NCBI RefSeq assembly: GCF_009497895.1
Contig: NZ_CP033116.1
Location: 3,472,001-3,536,000, forward strand
Origin: Halopseudomonas pelagia
GTDB lineage: Bacteria; Pseudomonadota; Gammaproteobacteria; Pseudomonadales; Pseudomonadaceae
DNA length: 64,000 bases
Reading direction: 5' to 3'
The translations under genes and the position numbers were made by a program. Shown piece by piece: positions 1 to 9,334 of this stretch. The stretch's first letter is position 1. The number at the start of each line of letters is the position of its first letter. The notes beneath the pieces are model-generated. The model had not been told where the DNA came from, did no database searches, and saw nothing but the letters and a program-made list of their open reading frames with translations.

Positions 1-504
1 TTGCTGCGCAGAGAGATACGCCCTACCGAGCATATACCAGGCCTCGCCATTTTCCGGCTGCACCTCGGTAATACGTTGCATGCGATCAATCATCGCTTCC
101 AGACTCTCCGGCTGCGGGCTGGTTTGCATTTCCCGATAGAGGCTCAGGCCTGCAGGGTTACCCCAGGCGAAGTACAAACCGACCACGATAACCGGTAGCA
201 GACCAGCGGAGACGATCAGCAGCCAAGGGCCGCCACGACGCCTGGGGCGCTCGGCGCTCTCATCCCGCGCCGTGTCCTCAAGCAGCAGGCGACTGGCTTC
301 TTCCAGGGCCGAATCGCGTTCCGCCACCGTGAGATCACCGGCGGCCACCTGTGCGTCGAGTTCAGACATGCGCTCCTGATAGAGCGCGACGTTCAGCGCA
401 GTACGGTCGACCCGCTTGTATTGACGATGTTTCCACAGCGGCCAGATGACCGCCAGTACAGCCACTACCAGCAACACCACACTCAATAGCCAAAAATCAG
501 TCAT
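1..504 (-). CDS. ccmI: Cytochrome c maturation protein CcmI (CycH), C-terminal part missing
   Basis: Membrane-anchored apocytochrome c chaperone that presents haem-free cytochrome c to the CcmF/CcmH haem lyase in the periplasm. The visible N-terminal 168 residues begin MTDFWLLSV, with a first membrane segment (about residues 4-22), a cytoplasmic stretch rich in acidic and basic residues (WKHRQYKRVDRT), and a second membrane segment (about 90-110). The sequence then enters the periplasmic TPR region (NGEAWYMLGRAYL) and is cut by the window edge, so nothing can be said about the C-terminus. The ATG overlaps the ccmH stop by 8 bases, which supports the start. It is the last gene of the ccm operon. 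Confidence 0.93.
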   Translation of the reverse strand, partial: MTDFWLLSVVLLVVAVLAVIWPLWKHRQYKRVDRTALNVALYQERMSELDAQVAAGDLTVAERDSALEEASRLLLEDTARDESAERPRRRGGPWLLIVSAGLLPVIVVGLYFAWGNPAGLSLYREMQTSPQPESLEAMIDRMQRITEVQPENGEAWYMLGRAYLSAQQ

Positions 505-976
505 GGGGCGACTTCTTCTCCAACAGGGATTTCAACCGTTGCTGCTCATCGGCATTCAGATGCTGATCGCCGGTGCTACGCAGGGCGCGCTGGCGGCGCC
601 GCAACATGACCACCAGGCCGATAAAACCAGCAAGCAGAAAGACCGCCGGGGCAAACCAGAGCACCGCGGTCTGCGCGGTCAGCGCCGGCTTGTAACGGAC
701 GAAATCGCCATAACGCATGACCATGAATTCGACGATCTGGTCATTGCTCTGGCCTTCATCGAGCATGCGAAAGATCTCGCGACGCAAGTCATTGGCAATA
801 GGCGAATTGGAATCGGCGATATTCTGGTTCTGGCACTTGGGGCAACGCAGCTCCCCACTCAATTGATAAAAGCGCGCGCGCTGCTCTTCGGTATCGAACT
901 CATAGGTATCAATGGCAGCCAGGCCGGCAGGTACAAACGCGAGCATGGCCATTAACAGAAACAGGCGACGGATCAT
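497..976 (-). CDS. ccmH: Cytochrome c maturation protein CcmH
   Basis: Periplasmic, membrane-anchored thioredoxin-like protein that reduces or holds apocytochrome c cysteines for haem attachment. The 159-residue product has a signal peptide or anchor (residues 1-21, ending GLAA), the family active-site motif LRCPKCQNQ with Cys45 and Cys48, and a C-terminal membrane helix near 103-124 followed by an RRRQR basic stop. Length fits the short Pseudomonas CcmH. It overlaps dsbE (ccmG) by 4 bases and ccmI by 8, so translation is probably coupled. Confidence 0.95.
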   Translation of the reverse strand: MIRRLFLLMAMLAFVPAGLAAIDTYEFDTEEQRARFYQLSGELRCPKCQNQNIADSNSPIANDLRREIFRMLDEGQSNDQIVEFMVMRYGDFVRYKPALTAQTAVLWFAPAVFLLAGFIGLVVMLRRRQRALRSTGDQHLNADEQQRLKSLLEKKSPHD

Positions 977-1512
977 GGTTGAGCCTCATCGACCAAAGCC
1001 TGATAACGCGGCGCTAGCTCGGATTGCCAGACGCGCTCATCAATCACGCCGATAAATTTATAGCGAATCACGCCCTCGGCATCCACCAGGAAAGTTTCAG
1101 GCGCGCCATACACACCCAGATCCAGCCCCAGACGCCCTTCGGGATCGCTGATATTCAACTGGTAGGGATTGTGCAGATCCTGCAACCACTTGCGCGCCGA
1201 CTCGGTGTCATCCTTGTAGTTGACGCCGTGAATCACCACACCCTGTTCAGCCAGCTTGTTCAGCACCGGATGCTCAACCCGGCAGGCCACACACCAGGTC
1301 GCCCAGACATTGACCAGTGAAGGCTGACCCTTGAGATCTTCCATGCTGATGTCCGGCTCACCTTCCTGCACCGAACTCAGCTGAAAGGCAGGGAAAGGTT
1401 TGCCAATCAGCACTGATGGCAGGTCTTCGTTATCCAGGTAGAGTCCCTTGAACAGGAAGACCAGCAGCAGTAAGAATACGGCCAGCGGTAACAGCATCAA
1501 TGAGCGCTTCAT
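973..1512 (-). CDS. dsbE: Thiol:disulfide interchange protein CcmG/DsbE
   Basis: Periplasmic membrane-tethered thioredoxin that keeps the haem-binding cysteines of apocytochrome c reduced. One N-terminal membrane helix (residues 5-23) is followed by a thioredoxin fold with active site WCVAC (Cys74, Cys77) and the CcmG-type insert EGRLGLDLGVYGAPETFLVD, which ends in the cis-proline equivalent GAPE. The dipeptide between the cysteines is Val-Ala rather than the Pro-containing pair common in the family; the reductive function should be kept. The start overlaps the ccmF stop by 4 bases. Confidence 0.95.
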   Translation of the reverse strand: MKRSLMLLPLAVFLLLLVFLFKGLYLDNEDLPSVLIGKPFPAFQLSSVQEGEPDISMEDLKGQPSLVNVWATWCVACRVEHPVLNKLAEQGVVIHGVNYKDDTESARKWLQDLHNPYQLNISDPEGRLGLDLGVYGAPETFLVDAEGVIRYKFIGVIDERVWQSELAPRYQALVDEAQP

Positions 1513-3479
1513 GCGTTACCCTCCACAGCCACTGCTGCAGCCTTGCGCTGACGACCGCGCAACCGATAGCGCTTGTCGCTGGCGGCCAGCAGGCCGCCAA
1601 AGGTCATGAACAGCGCACCCAGCCAGATCCAGCGCACAAAAGGTTTGATGTGCACACGCATGGCCCAGGCGTCACCGCCGAGCGGTTCGCCCATGGCGAC
1701 GAACAGGTCGCGAGTCAGACCTGCGTGAATCGCAGCCTCGGTCATCAGCTGATTCTGTACGGTGTACAGGCGTTTCTCCGGACGCAGGGTGGTTATCTGC
1801 CGACCATCCCTGAAGACGTTGACCACCGCTTTATCCGACTCCCAGTTGGAGCCTTCCAGGTGGCGCACGCCTTCAAACTGAAAGCTGTAGCCACCCAGTT
1901 CCAACTGATCACCCGGCACCATGCGCAGGTCGCGCTGGCTGTCGAATAGACTTGCGCCCACAACGCCCACCGCGCATACGGCAATACCGATGTGCGCGAA
2001 GGTCATGCCCCAGTAACTACGGGTAAGACCCCGGAGGCCCTTGACGGTGCCCTTGTGGCGAATCTTGTTGCGGATATCCTTGATGCTCATGCCAACCACC
2101 CAGAACACCAGCAGGAGCATGCTGCCCACGGCCAGTTGGTGATCGCCGATCCATACCGCCAGAGCGACAGCGGCGATGGCCGCACCGATCAGCACCCACT
2201 TGAGCTGGCTGAACAGCCACTTCACCGGCGTGTCCTTCCAGCGGCTGAGCATGCCCACCCCCATAGCCGCCATCAGCAACGCCATCAATGGCAGGAACAG
2301 CGCATTGAAATACGGCGGGCCGACCGATACCAGCGTACCGCTGACGGCATCCAGCACCAGCGGATACAGGGTACCGAGCAGAATCATCAGCGCGGCCACC
2401 ACCAGAATCACGTTATTGATCAGCAGAAAGGTTTCCCGCGACCAGAGTGCAAAGCCGATCTGACTCTTGACCACCGGTGCGCGCAGCGCATACAGCAACA
2501 GCGAGCCCCCGACGACGACCAGCAGAAAGCCGAGAATGAATACGCCGCGCTCGGGATCGGTAGCAAAGGCGTGCACTGAGGTCAGTACCCCGGAGCGCAC
2601 CAGAAAAGTACCCAACAGGCTAAGCGAGAAGGTGGCAATCGCCAGCAGCACCGTCCAGCTCTTGAACACACCGCGTTTTTCCGTCACTGCCAGCGAATGG
2701 ATCAGCGCCGTACCCACCAGCCAGGGCATAAAGGAGGCATTCTCGACCGGATCCCAGAACCACCAGCCGCCCCAGCCAAGTTCGTAATAGGCCCACCAGG
2801 AGCCCAGCGCGATGCCTAGGGTTAAAAAGGCCCAGGCGATAATGGTCCAGGGCCGCGACCAGCGCGCCCATGCCGCGTCCAGCCGACCGCCGAGTAGCGC
2901 GGCGATGGCAAAGGCAAAAGCCACAGAGAAGCCGACATAACCCATGTAGAGCATCGGCGGGTGCACGATAAGGCCGAAATCCTGCAGCAGCGGATTCAGG
3001 TCGTTGCCATCAGCCGGGTAGAACGGCAGTTGCCGGTCGAAGGGGTTGGAGGTCATCAGCATAAACAGCAGAAAGCCGACGCTGATCATGCCCATCACGG
3101 CCAGCACTCGGCTGAGCATTTCATCCGGCAGGTCGCGGGAGAAGATCGCGACGGCCAGGGTCCAGGTTGCGAGTATCAGCGCCCAGAGCAACAGGGATCC
3201 TTCGTGCCCGCCCCATACCGCGCTGACCCGGTAATACCAGGGCAACGCCGAATTCGAGTTGAGTGCGACATAGGTCACGCTGAAATCATTGGTGACGAAG
3301 GCGTGTACCAGGCAGAGAAAAGCGAACAGCACAAAAAGGCACTGGGCGATCGCCGCCGGCTGGGCAAAGCCCATGGCCAGGGAGTCGCCGCGCCATGCGC
3401 CATACAAGGGTACGGTCGCCTGCAGCACCGCCAGTACCAGGGCAATGATTAGCGCAATCTGGCCAAGCTCGGGAATCAT
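1509..3479 (-). CDS. ccmF: Haem lyase subunit CcmF
   Basis: Integral membrane subunit of the System I holocytochrome c synthase; it receives haem from CcmE and joins it to apocytochrome c. The 656-residue length is normal. Many hydrophobic helices are visible, and the haem-handling WWD signature (Trp-rich, GWGGWWFWDPVENASF) lies around residues 235-250. Further conserved periplasmic features are HEGS near residue 92 and HPPMLYMGY near 173. The start is set by a strong ribosome site (GGAGGCAGG directly before ATG). It lies 12 bases after ccmE in the same operon. Confidence 0.97.
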   Translation of the reverse strand: MIPELGQIALIIALVLAVLQATVPLYGAWRGDSLAMGFAQPAAIAQCLFVLFAFLCLVHAFVTNDFSVTYVALNSNSALPWYYRVSAVWGGHEGSLLLWALILATWTLAVAIFSRDLPDEMLSRVLAVMGMISVGFLLFMLMTSNPFDRQLPFYPADGNDLNPLLQDFGLIVHPPMLYMGYVGFSVAFAFAIAALLGGRLDAAWARWSRPWTIIAWAFLTLGIALGSWWAYYELGWGGWWFWDPVENASFMPWLVGTALIHSLAVTEKRGVFKSWTVLLAIATFSLSLLGTFLVRSGVLTSVHAFATDPERGVFILGFLLVVVGGSLLLYALRAPVVKSQIGFALWSRETFLLINNVILVVAALMILLGTLYPLVLDAVSGTLVSVGPPYFNALFLPLMALLMAAMGVGMLSRWKDTPVKWLFSQLKWVLIGAAIAAVALAVWIGDHQLAVGSMLLLVFWVVGMSIKDIRNKIRHKGTVKGLRGLTRSYWGMTFAHIGIAVCAVGVVGASLFDSQRDLRMVPGDQLELGGYSFQFEGVRHLEGSNWESDKAVVNVFRDGRQITTLRPEKRLYTVQNQLMTEAAIHAGLTRDLFVAMGEPLGGDAWAMRVHIKPFVRWIWLGALFMTFGGLLAASDKRYRLRGRQRKAAAVAVEGNA

Positions 3480-3491
3480 CCTGCCTCCAAC

Positions 3492-3953
3492 TTAGTAGCC
3501 GGATGCCGCGTCGGCATCCCGCTTCATCTGATTAACTTTTTCCATCGCCTGCGCCACTTCCGGCGGCATGTATTCCTCGTCATGCTTAGCCAGAACCTCG
3601 TCAGCCATCAGCATGCCATCCTCGTTCAATCGCCCCAGTGCAACGATGCCCTGACCTTCGCGGAACAGGTCCGGGAGTATGCCGGAATACGCTACCAGCA
3701 CCTGCTTGTCGCCGTCAGTCACAGCAAACTGCACTTCAAGACTGTCCGTGGCGCGCGTCAGGCTGCCATCCACCACCATACCCCCAGCGCGTATACGCGT
3801 GCCCTCCGGCGCTTCACCGGCGGAGATCTGGCTGGGGGTATAGAACAGATTGATATTCTGCTGCAGCGCAGTCAGCGCCAGACCGACGGCAATACCCACG
3901 CCGAACACCACGAGCAATATCAGCAGCAGTTTCTTTTTACGTTGCGGGTGCAT
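3492..3953 (-). CDS. ccmE: Haem chaperone CcmE
   Basis: Periplasmic haem carrier of cytochrome c maturation that binds haem covalently and hands it to CcmF. The product has 153 residues: a basic N-terminus, one membrane anchor (residues 9-28), an OB-fold domain, and the haem-binding motif [12 protein letters not shown] with His124 and Tyr128. An upstream in-frame extension is open but runs through ccmD in another frame. The ATG at the ccmD stop (overlap TAATG) gives the normal family length and is preceded by GGAGGAGG in the ccmD tail. Confidence 0.96.
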   Translation of the reverse strand: MHPQRKKKLLLILLVVFGVGIAVGLALTALQQNINLFYTPSQISAGEAPEGTRIRAGGMVVDGSLTRATDSLEVQFAVTDGDKQVLVAYSGILPDLFREGQGIVALGRLNEDGMLMADEVLAKHDEEYMPPEVAQAMEKVNQMKRDADAASGY

Positions 3954-4120
3954 TACACCTCCTCCCGGCGCCGGCGGCGCGCTTCGACCTGCAGTAGCCG
4001 GCGATGAGCGCGCAGCGGCAGGACGACATTCAGTACCAGAACGACCAGGGTTATCAGATACGCGGACCAGACATAGGGCCCGTGACCACCCATGGCCAAC
4101 CACTCGGACAATGCAGTCAT
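3953..4120 (-). CDS. ccmD: Cytochrome c maturation protein CcmD
   Basis: Small single-pass membrane protein that helps release haem-loaded CcmE from the CcmABC complex. I read a 55-residue frame starting [18 protein letters not shown], with one membrane helix (about residues 17-37) and a very basic tail (RRRRR). This is the usual CcmD plan, and the motif GGHGPYVW is typical of the family. It sits between ccmC and ccmE. Its start overlaps the ccmC stop by 4 bases and its stop shares a base with the ccmE start. Confidence 0.93.
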   Translation of the reverse strand: MTALSEWLAMGGHGPYVWSAYLITLVVLVLNVVLPLRAHRRLLQVEARRRRREEV

Positions 4121-4860
4121 GGCGATTTCTCCAGCATGTCACGCACCCAGCGAGTCTTGTTCTCGCGACGCAGAACTTCCAGGCGCATGCGCAGCAGCAG
4201 GCTGACACTGAACAGCGCATAGAAACCTAGAACGCTCAGCAGCAGTGGCAGCCACATTTCCACCGGCATCGCCGGCTTTTCAGTGATCTTGAAGGTGGCG
4301 GGCTGGTGCAGGGTGTTCCACCAGTCCACCGAATACTTGATGATCGGAATATTGACCACACCGACAATCGCCAGCACTGCGGTGGCTTTAGCCGCGGTTT
4401 CGCGGTTGCTGATCGCCTGGCCCAGGGCGATGATGCCGAAGTACAGGAACAGCAGAATCAGCATCGAGGTCAGCCGCGCATCCCAGACCCAATAGGTTCC
4501 CCAGGTCGGTTTGCCCCAGATAGCGCCGGTCACCAGGGCTATCACGGTCATCCAGGCCCCAATGGGCGCCGCGCATTGCAGCGCTACATCGGCTAACTTC
4601 ATACGCCAGACCAGGCCGACCACACCGGCGACGGCAAGCATCACGTAGCAGGACTGGGCAACGAAAGCCGCCGGCACGTGAATGTAGATAATTCTGAAAC
4701 TGTTGCCCTGCTGATAGTCCTCAGGGGCAAAAACCAGCCCCCAGATGACCCCGACGCCCAGCAGCAGCGCGGCCGCCACGGCAAACCAGGGTAGCCAGCG
4801 GCCGCTGATATCGTAAAACCATTTGGGCGAACCCAGTTTGTGGAAAAAACGCCAACTCAT
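4117..4860 (-). CDS. ccmC: Haem export/handling protein CcmC
   Basis: Six-helix membrane protein of the CcmABCD complex that loads haem onto CcmE. The product has 247 residues starting [21 protein letters not shown]. The periplasmic tryptophan-rich WWD motif is present as [19 protein letters not shown], and the flanking haem-ligand histidines lie in HVPAAF and in [12 protein letters not shown] at 4884 overlapping the ccmB stop would add eight residues. I prefer the ATG at 4860, which matches the family start and has GGAG ten bases upstream. Confidence 0.96.
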   Translation of the reverse strand: MSWRFFHKLGSPKWFYDISGRWLPWFAVAAALLLGVGVIWGLVFAPEDYQQGNSFRIIYIHVPAAFVAQSCYVMLAVAGVVGLVWRMKLADVALQCAAPIGAWMTVIALVTGAIWGKPTWGTYWVWDARLTSMLILLFLYFGIIALGQAISNRETAAKATAVLAIVGVVNIPIIKYSVDWWNTLHQPATFKITEKPAMPVEMWLPLLLSVLGFYALFSVSLLLRMRLEVLRRENKTRWVRDMLEKSP

Positions 4861-4876
4861 TGCTCTGTTTCTCCGC

Positions 4877-5548
4877 TCATTCACTCACCCCGATGCGCAA
4901 ACCCGCGGCAATCGCCAGCGGTGCCAGGCTCAGGCTGAGTACCGCCAGGCAGCCCAGCCATAGCGCATAGCCTGCAACCGGCAGGCCTTGCATCGCCGCT
5001 TCAACGGCCCCGGTGCCCAGAATCAGCACCGGAATGTACAGGGGCAGGATCAATAGGGCCAGTAATACCCCGCCGGTTTTCAATCCCACCGTCAACGCCG
5101 CACCGACCGCCCCTAGCAAGCTCAGTACCGGGGTGCCGAGAAACAGGCTCAGGCACAACACCGGCAGCACCGAGGGTGGCAGCGAAAGCATCAGCCCGAA
5201 CAGCGGGGCCAGCAATACCAGAGCCAAGCCGCTGATCAGCCAGTGATGCAGCACCTTGACCAATACCATCAAGGCCAGCGGGTGCGCGGACAACACCCAT
5301 TGCTCCAACGAGCCATCCTCGTAATCACTACGGAACATGCCGTCCAGCGACAGCAAGGTGGCCAGCAAGGCGGCAACCCAGATCACCCCCGGCGCCATGC
5401 TGCGCAACATGCCTGGCTCCGGGCCAACGGCCAGCGGAAACAGGCTGATGACAATGGCAAAAAACACCAGTGGATTGAGCAAGTCACCCGGCCTGCGCCA
5501 GGCCAGACGCCATTCACGGCAAAACAATAGCCAGACAATCTGCCGCAT
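4877..5548 (-). CDS. ccmB: Haem exporter subunit CcmB
   Basis: Membrane subunit of the CcmAB ABC transporter that drives release of holo-CcmE. The 223-residue product starts [19 protein letters not shown]; the family signature near the N-terminus ([20 protein letters not shown]) is clear and six hydrophobic segments follow. The open frame continues upstream into ccmA, but the ATG at 5548 shares one base with the ccmA stop (TGATG) and gives the expected length. Confidence 0.95.
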   Translation of the reverse strand: MRQIVWLLFCREWRLAWRRPGDLLNPLVFFAIVISLFPLAVGPEPGMLRSMAPGVIWVAALLATLLSLDGMFRSDYEDGSLEQWVLSAHPLALMVLVKVLHHWLISGLALVLLAPLFGLMLSLPPSVLPVLCLSLFLGTPVLSLLGAVGAALTVGLKTGGVLLALLILPLYIPVLILGTGAVEAAMQGLPVAGYALWLGCLAVLSLSLAPLAIAAGLRIGVSE

Positions 5549-6183
5549 CAGGCCACCTGCCCCAGATCCAGAGTGCGCAACCCCGGCAGATGATCGAGAC
5601 TGTGATGCGTGGTCAGAACCACCGTGCCGCCGCGCGCCGCATGCGCCAGCAAATGTTGCTCCAGAGCAGCCACGCCAGCCCGATCGATCGCGGTGAAGGG
5701 TTCGTCCAGAATCCACACCGGATGCGCCTGCAAATACAGTCTCGCCAGGGCTACACGCCGCTGCTGCCCAGCGGATAAATGATGGCAGGGCACGTCCTCG
5801 AAGCCACGCAGCCCTACCTGCTCCAGCGCCTGCCAGATAGCGGCGGTGCTGACCGGCTGACTAAGGGCGCACAGCCAGGCCAGATTTTCTTCGGCGCTCA
5901 ACGCACCTTTTACTGCCGGCGCATGACCAATAAACAGACGATCCTGTCGCCAGCGGTCGCGTCCAGCGGCCTGAAAAATCGAATCATCACCGTAACGAAT
6001 ATCGCCCGCGACCGGAGGCAGCAGTCCGGCCAGTATGCGTAACAGGCTGGTTTTGCCTGAGCCGTTGGGGCCGGCCACCTGCAGCACCTCTCCGGATTGC
6101 AACTGGAGAGACACCCCATCAAACAACTCACGCTGATCGCGTTCGCAGGCGAGCTGATGCAAAGTGATGGGCAGTGTCTTCAC
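5548..6183 (-). CDS. ccmA: Haem exporter ATP-binding protein CcmA
   Basis: ATPase subunit of the CcmAB transporter in cytochrome c biogenesis. The 211-residue ABC domain has Walker [10 protein letters not shown] (residues 38-46), the ABC signature [13 protein letters not shown] (from residue 136), Walker B VWILDEPF (Asp160, Glu161) and a switch histidine in TTHHSL. It is the first gene of the ccm operon. The 195-base gap upstream is shared with the divergent fliK-like gene and should hold both promoters; I could not pick out convincing -35/-10 boxes there. Confidence 0.97.
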   Translation of the reverse strand: MKTLPITLHQLACERDQRELFDGVSLQLQSGEVLQVAGPNGSGKTSLLRILAGLLPPVAGDIRYGDDSIFQAAGRDRWRQDRLFIGHAPAVKGALSAEENLAWLCALSQPVSTAAIWQALEQVGLRGFEDVPCHHLSAGQQRRVALARLYLQAHPVWILDEPFTAIDRAGVAALEQHLLAHAARGGTVVLTTHHSLDHLPGLRTLDLGQVA

Positions 6184-6378
6184 CTGTTCTCCAACTGTTT
6201 TCGCACATTGCCAGGCTCTGGGCCTGGTGTATTCATGTTTACCTGCCAGCGGCCGCTAACTATGACAGGGCCATTTGGCCAGGCACTGATGCGCAGCGGC
6301 GGGCACTGGCGGCAGGCTGTGCCATTATACATACAGCCCCCCTGACAAGGACCGTGATTTACGTCAACATGTGACTAC

Positions 6379-8058
6379 ATGAACACCGATATCAGACTTC
6401 CACCCAGCAGCCCCAGCCCCTCAGTAACGGGGCCTGTAGCCAGGCCGGCAGACCCCGCCGCTGTGGCTCTGCAACTGCTGCGTCCGATTGACGCACTGCT
6501 GTTCCCACCCGGGCAAACCACCCGCGCTGAAGTGCTCACCAGTACGCCAAAGGGAGGTGAGTTTGAACTCTTGTTGCGCTTAGCGCAAAACACGACGGCG
6601 CCGGCACAACAGGTAGTGGCCACCAGCCCCAGAGCAGTGCCCAGCGGCGCAGCGCTGGTGCTGCAGGCGATCAGCCAAACCCAGCTGATGGCCGTGCTGC
6701 AGCCCACCGGTAAAGCACCAGCTGCAGACATGCTGACGCGCCTTGATCCCGCCATGTTTCCACCGGGCTCCAGCGTCCAGGCTCAAGTTGTCAGTCAGCA
6801 GGTGCTGGCGCAGGGTGAGCAGCAACGTTTTGCGATCATCGCCCGGCTGCTGGAAGGCGCGGCCAGCGGCAGCAACCTGAGCCTGACCAGCAGCAAGCCA
6901 CTGGATCCGGGCACGCTGATTACCGCGCTGGTGGGTAGCCAGGGCGAGCTGCGCATTCCCGACCCCGCACGCCAGCAATTGACTCTGGCATTGCTGCAAG
7001 GGTTGAAAGATAGCCTGCAACGTCAGGGTTCGTCCGAGCCGTTATTCAGCAGTTTGCAGAAGCTTAGTCAGAATCTCGGCCAAACCTCGGGCCAGAGCGC
7101 TGCGCCTGCCGTAGCGGCGCCAGCCATGCCGGCTAGCGTGCAAAGTGCCATGCAGCAGGTGCTTCAGCAGGTCGCTTCATTGCAACAACTGATGACCCCC
7201 GCTGGCGTGGAACAGGCCGTGCAGCGCAGTGGCGCTTTTCTTGAGCCCAACCTCGCGCAGCTGGCTGGACTGCTGAAGGGTGCTGCCGCCGAAACGGCTG
7301 CGGCGCCCGCCGGCACCAATCCCAGCCCGGCGCTGAGCAAGTTGCTGGCCGCGCTCTCCACTTTGCCGGTCAGCCCCGCTACTCCGCCGCTGCCGGGTGC
7401 CGATCTGAAGGCGTCGTTGATACACCTGGCCATCAGCTTGCAGCAGCAGTTATCCCCCGGCGCGATCAAGGAACTGGCCCTACCCTTCAGCCCTTGGAAA
7501 CAAGGCGCCGGCGGGGCCACTGAACAAAGCTTTCCAGTAGCCAGCCGGGTGGTTCAAGGCATGACCGACGCGCCGGATCTCGGCGCCCTGCTGCGCCTGA
7601 CCGCGGCGTTACTGTCGCGGATCCAGCACCATCAACTGCAAAGTCTCGGTCAGTCGCAAAGCTTTTCCGATGGCAGCAGCCAGACCGTCTGGCAGCTGGA
7701 AATTCCTGTACGTGATGGCCAACAGTTCAGTCATGTACAGGTACGTATTCAGCGTGATGACAGTGCACCCGAGGCGCGGCAGGTAGAAAAAACTCCGCAT
7801 TGGGAGGTCCGCCTGGCCTTCAACCTGGACCAGTTGGGCAGCCTGCAGGCGATCGCCAAGCTCTACAAGGGGCGGGTCAGCAGTGAATTCTGGGCCGAAC
7901 AGCCACAGACGCTGTCCCTGCTAGACGGCGAACTGCGCCTGTTGCGTGACCGCCTACTGGCGAAAGGGCTGGATGTTGGTGAGCTGAGTTGCCACCAGGG
8001 CATGCCGCCACAGCCCAAGCAGGCTCTGCAACAACGCTGGATTGATGAGGTGACATGA
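6379..8058 (+). CDS. FliK-like protein with flagellar hook-length control C-terminal domain
   Basis: The 559-residue product is mostly low-complexity (Ala, Gln, Ser and Pro rich) and non-globular through about residue 400. It ends in a folded domain (about 440-540) with the pattern WQLEIPVRDGQQFSHVQVRI ... WEVRLAFNLDQLGSLQA ... LLRDRLLAKGLDVGEL, which resembles the Flg_hook (FliK C-terminal) fold. A long disordered ruler plus a C-terminal switch domain is the FliK plan. Pseudomonas flagellar clusters usually carry fliK elsewhere, so this is probably a second FliK-type protein. Its stop overlaps the FlhB-like gene downstream, and FlhB is the natural partner of FliK. Confidence 0.7.
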   Translation: MNTDIRLPPSSPSPSVTGPVARPADPAAVALQLLRPIDALLFPPGQTTRAEVLTSTPKGGEFELLLRLAQNTTAPAQQVVATSPRAVPSGAALVLQAISQTQLMAVLQPTGKAPAADMLTRLDPAMFPPGSSVQAQVVSQQVLAQGEQQRFAIIARLLEGAASGSNLSLTSSKPLDPGTLITALVGSQGELRIPDPARQQLTLALLQGLKDSLQRQGSSEPLFSSLQKLSQNLGQTSGQSAAPAVAAPAMPASVQSAMQQVLQQVASLQQLMTPAGVEQAVQRSGAFLEPNLAQLAGLLKGAAAETAAAPAGTNPSPALSKLLAALSTLPVSPATPPLPGADLKASLIHLAISLQQQLSPGAIKELALPFSPWKQGAGGATEQSFPVASRVVQGMTDAPDLGALLRLTAALLSRIQHHQLQSLGQSQSFSDGSSQTVWQLEIPVRDGQQFSHVQVRIQRDDSAPEARQVEKTPHWEVRLAFNLDQLGSLQAIAKLYKGRVSSEFWAEQPQTLSLLDGELRLLRDRLLAKGLDVGELSCHQGMPPQPKQALQQRWIDEVT

Positions 8059-8345
8059 TGCACAAGCCCCGTGAAGCCATTGCGCTGGTGTACGACGGCG
8101 ATCAGGCTCCGACCCTGACCGCCAAGGGCGAGGGAGACCTGGCCGAGCAGATTATTGAGCTGGCCATGGCCTACGAGGTGCCCATCTACGAGAACGCAGA
8201 ACTGGCCAGCGTCCTGGCGCGGCTGGAGCTCGGCGATCAGATTCCTGAAGCGTTATACCGGACTATTGCCGAGATCATTGCTTTTGCCTGGTATCTCAAG
8301 GGCAAGAGGCCAGACGGCTTTGTAGAGCCAGAAGAGGAAATATAG
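8055..8345 (+). CDS. FlhB cytoplasmic-domain homologue (FhlB type)
   Basis: This 96-residue protein matches only the C-terminal cytoplasmic domain of the FlhB/YscU export switch: VYDGDQAPTLTAKGEGDLAEQIIELA, VPIYENAELASVLARLELGDQIPEALYRTIAEIIAFAWYL. It has no membrane segments, and the autocleavage motif NPTH is absent (the equivalent position reads PREAIALVYD). It therefore cannot self-cleave like FlhB and could act as a soluble partner of the export gate or of the FliK-like protein. The start ATGA overlaps the upstream stop, so the two are coupled. An alternative ATG lies one codon later. Confidence 0.85.
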   Translation: MMHKPREAIALVYDGDQAPTLTAKGEGDLAEQIIELAMAYEVPIYENAELASVLARLELGDQIPEALYRTIAEIIAFAWYLKGKRPDGFVEPEEEI

Positions 8346-8359
8346 AGGTTGTGAACCGC

Positions 8360-8767
8360 TCAGGGCTTACGCGCGGCGTGTAACTTGGCAACCAGCTCGG
8401 CTTCAGCCTTGGACAGCCCGCAAGATTGCGTGAGGTCTTCCACACTGGCGCCCAGACCGACGAGGCGGGCAGCCTGATTGTAAGGCAGGGACTGGGGGTC
8501 AGTTTGTTCGATGCGCATCTGTTTGTCTTCGATGCGCTTGAGCTGGTCGCGCAGCGCCACCAGCTCCTCACCCATGCGAATACTGCCTTGCTGATACGTC
8601 AGCACTTCGGTTTTAAGCTGCTGAATGCGTTCGAGCTGCTGGCTATCCTGCTGTGTGACCCTGCCGCCCAGGCGCTTGAGCTGCAGATACACAGCGACAA
8701 AGGCCGCGAGCAATACCCCGAGGCCCAAACCCAGTAACAACATAAGCCATGCGCCAGACCCGAGCAT
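8360..8767 (-). CDS. DUF2802 family membrane-anchored coiled-coil protein
   Basis: The 135-residue protein has one N-terminal membrane helix (about residues 5-27), a coiled-coil stretch rich in Gln, Glu, Leu and Arg (30-85) and a small helical C-terminal domain (LGASVEDLTQSCGLSKAEAELVAKLHAARK). This is the DUF2802 arrangement found immediately after cheW in Pseudomonas flagellar clusters; its function is unknown. The frame extends 10 residues upstream into cheW, and the ATG at 8767, 5 bases after the cheW stop, is the more likely start. Confidence 0.8.
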   Translation of the reverse strand: MLGSGAWLMLLLGLGLGVLLAAFVAVYLQLKRLGGRVTQQDSQQLERIQQLKTEVLTYQQGSIRMGEELVALRDQLKRIEDKQMRIEQTDPQSLPYNQAARLVGLGASVEDLTQSCGLSKAEAELVAKLHAARKP

Positions 8768-8772
8768 AGTGA

Positions 8773-9252
8773 TCAGAAGCCCTGCAACTCGGCCCACTCA
8801 TCCTCGGTCATCATCTTTTCCAGATCAACCAGGATCAGCAGCTCGTTGTTCTTGTTGCACACGCCCTGGATAAATTTGGCCGACTCGTCAGTACCAACGT
8901 TAGGCGCAGTTTCGATCTCCGACTGACGCAGGTAAACGACTTCGGCAACGCTGTCGACCAGAATGCCGACCACCTGTTTGTCCGCCTCGATGATCACGAT
9001 GCGGGTATTGTCGGTGATCGGTGCGGGGGTCAAGCCAAAACGCTGACGTGTGTCGATCACCGTCACCACATTGCCACGCAGGTTGATGATGCCCAACACA
9101 TAAGAGGGCGCACCTGGGACCGGCGCAATCTCGGTGTGGCGCAATACTTCCTGCACCTGCATGACATTGATGCCATAGGTCTCGTTGTCGAGGCGGAAGG
9201 TCACCCATTGCAGGATCGGATCTTCAGCGCCCTGTGCGGTATTGTTTTTCAT
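8773..9252 (-). CDS. cheW: Chemotaxis adaptor CheW
   Basis: Couples chemoreceptors to the kinase CheA in the polar array. The 159-residue protein consists of a single CheW domain: LQWVTFRLDNETYGINVMQVQEVLR, the core VPGAPSYVLGIINLRGNVVTVIDTRQRFGL, and VGILVDSVAEVVYL. It is on the same strand as parP upstream with an 82-base gap, and as the DUF2802 gene downstream. Together with parP it closes the chemotaxis operon. Confidence 0.96.
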   Translation of the reverse strand: MKNNTAQGAEDPILQWVTFRLDNETYGINVMQVQEVLRHTEIAPVPGAPSYVLGIINLRGNVVTVIDTRQRFGLTPAPITDNTRIVIIEADKQVVGILVDSVAEVVYLRQSEIETAPNVGTDESAKFIQGVCNKNNELLILVDLEKMMTEDEWAELQGF

Positions 9253-9334
9253 TCTCTAGCTTCCCGATCTTCATTGATGCCGATCCGGCTCAGAGGCCGG
9301 TACCCAGTCACTCATTATCATCAGGCCCTGACGC

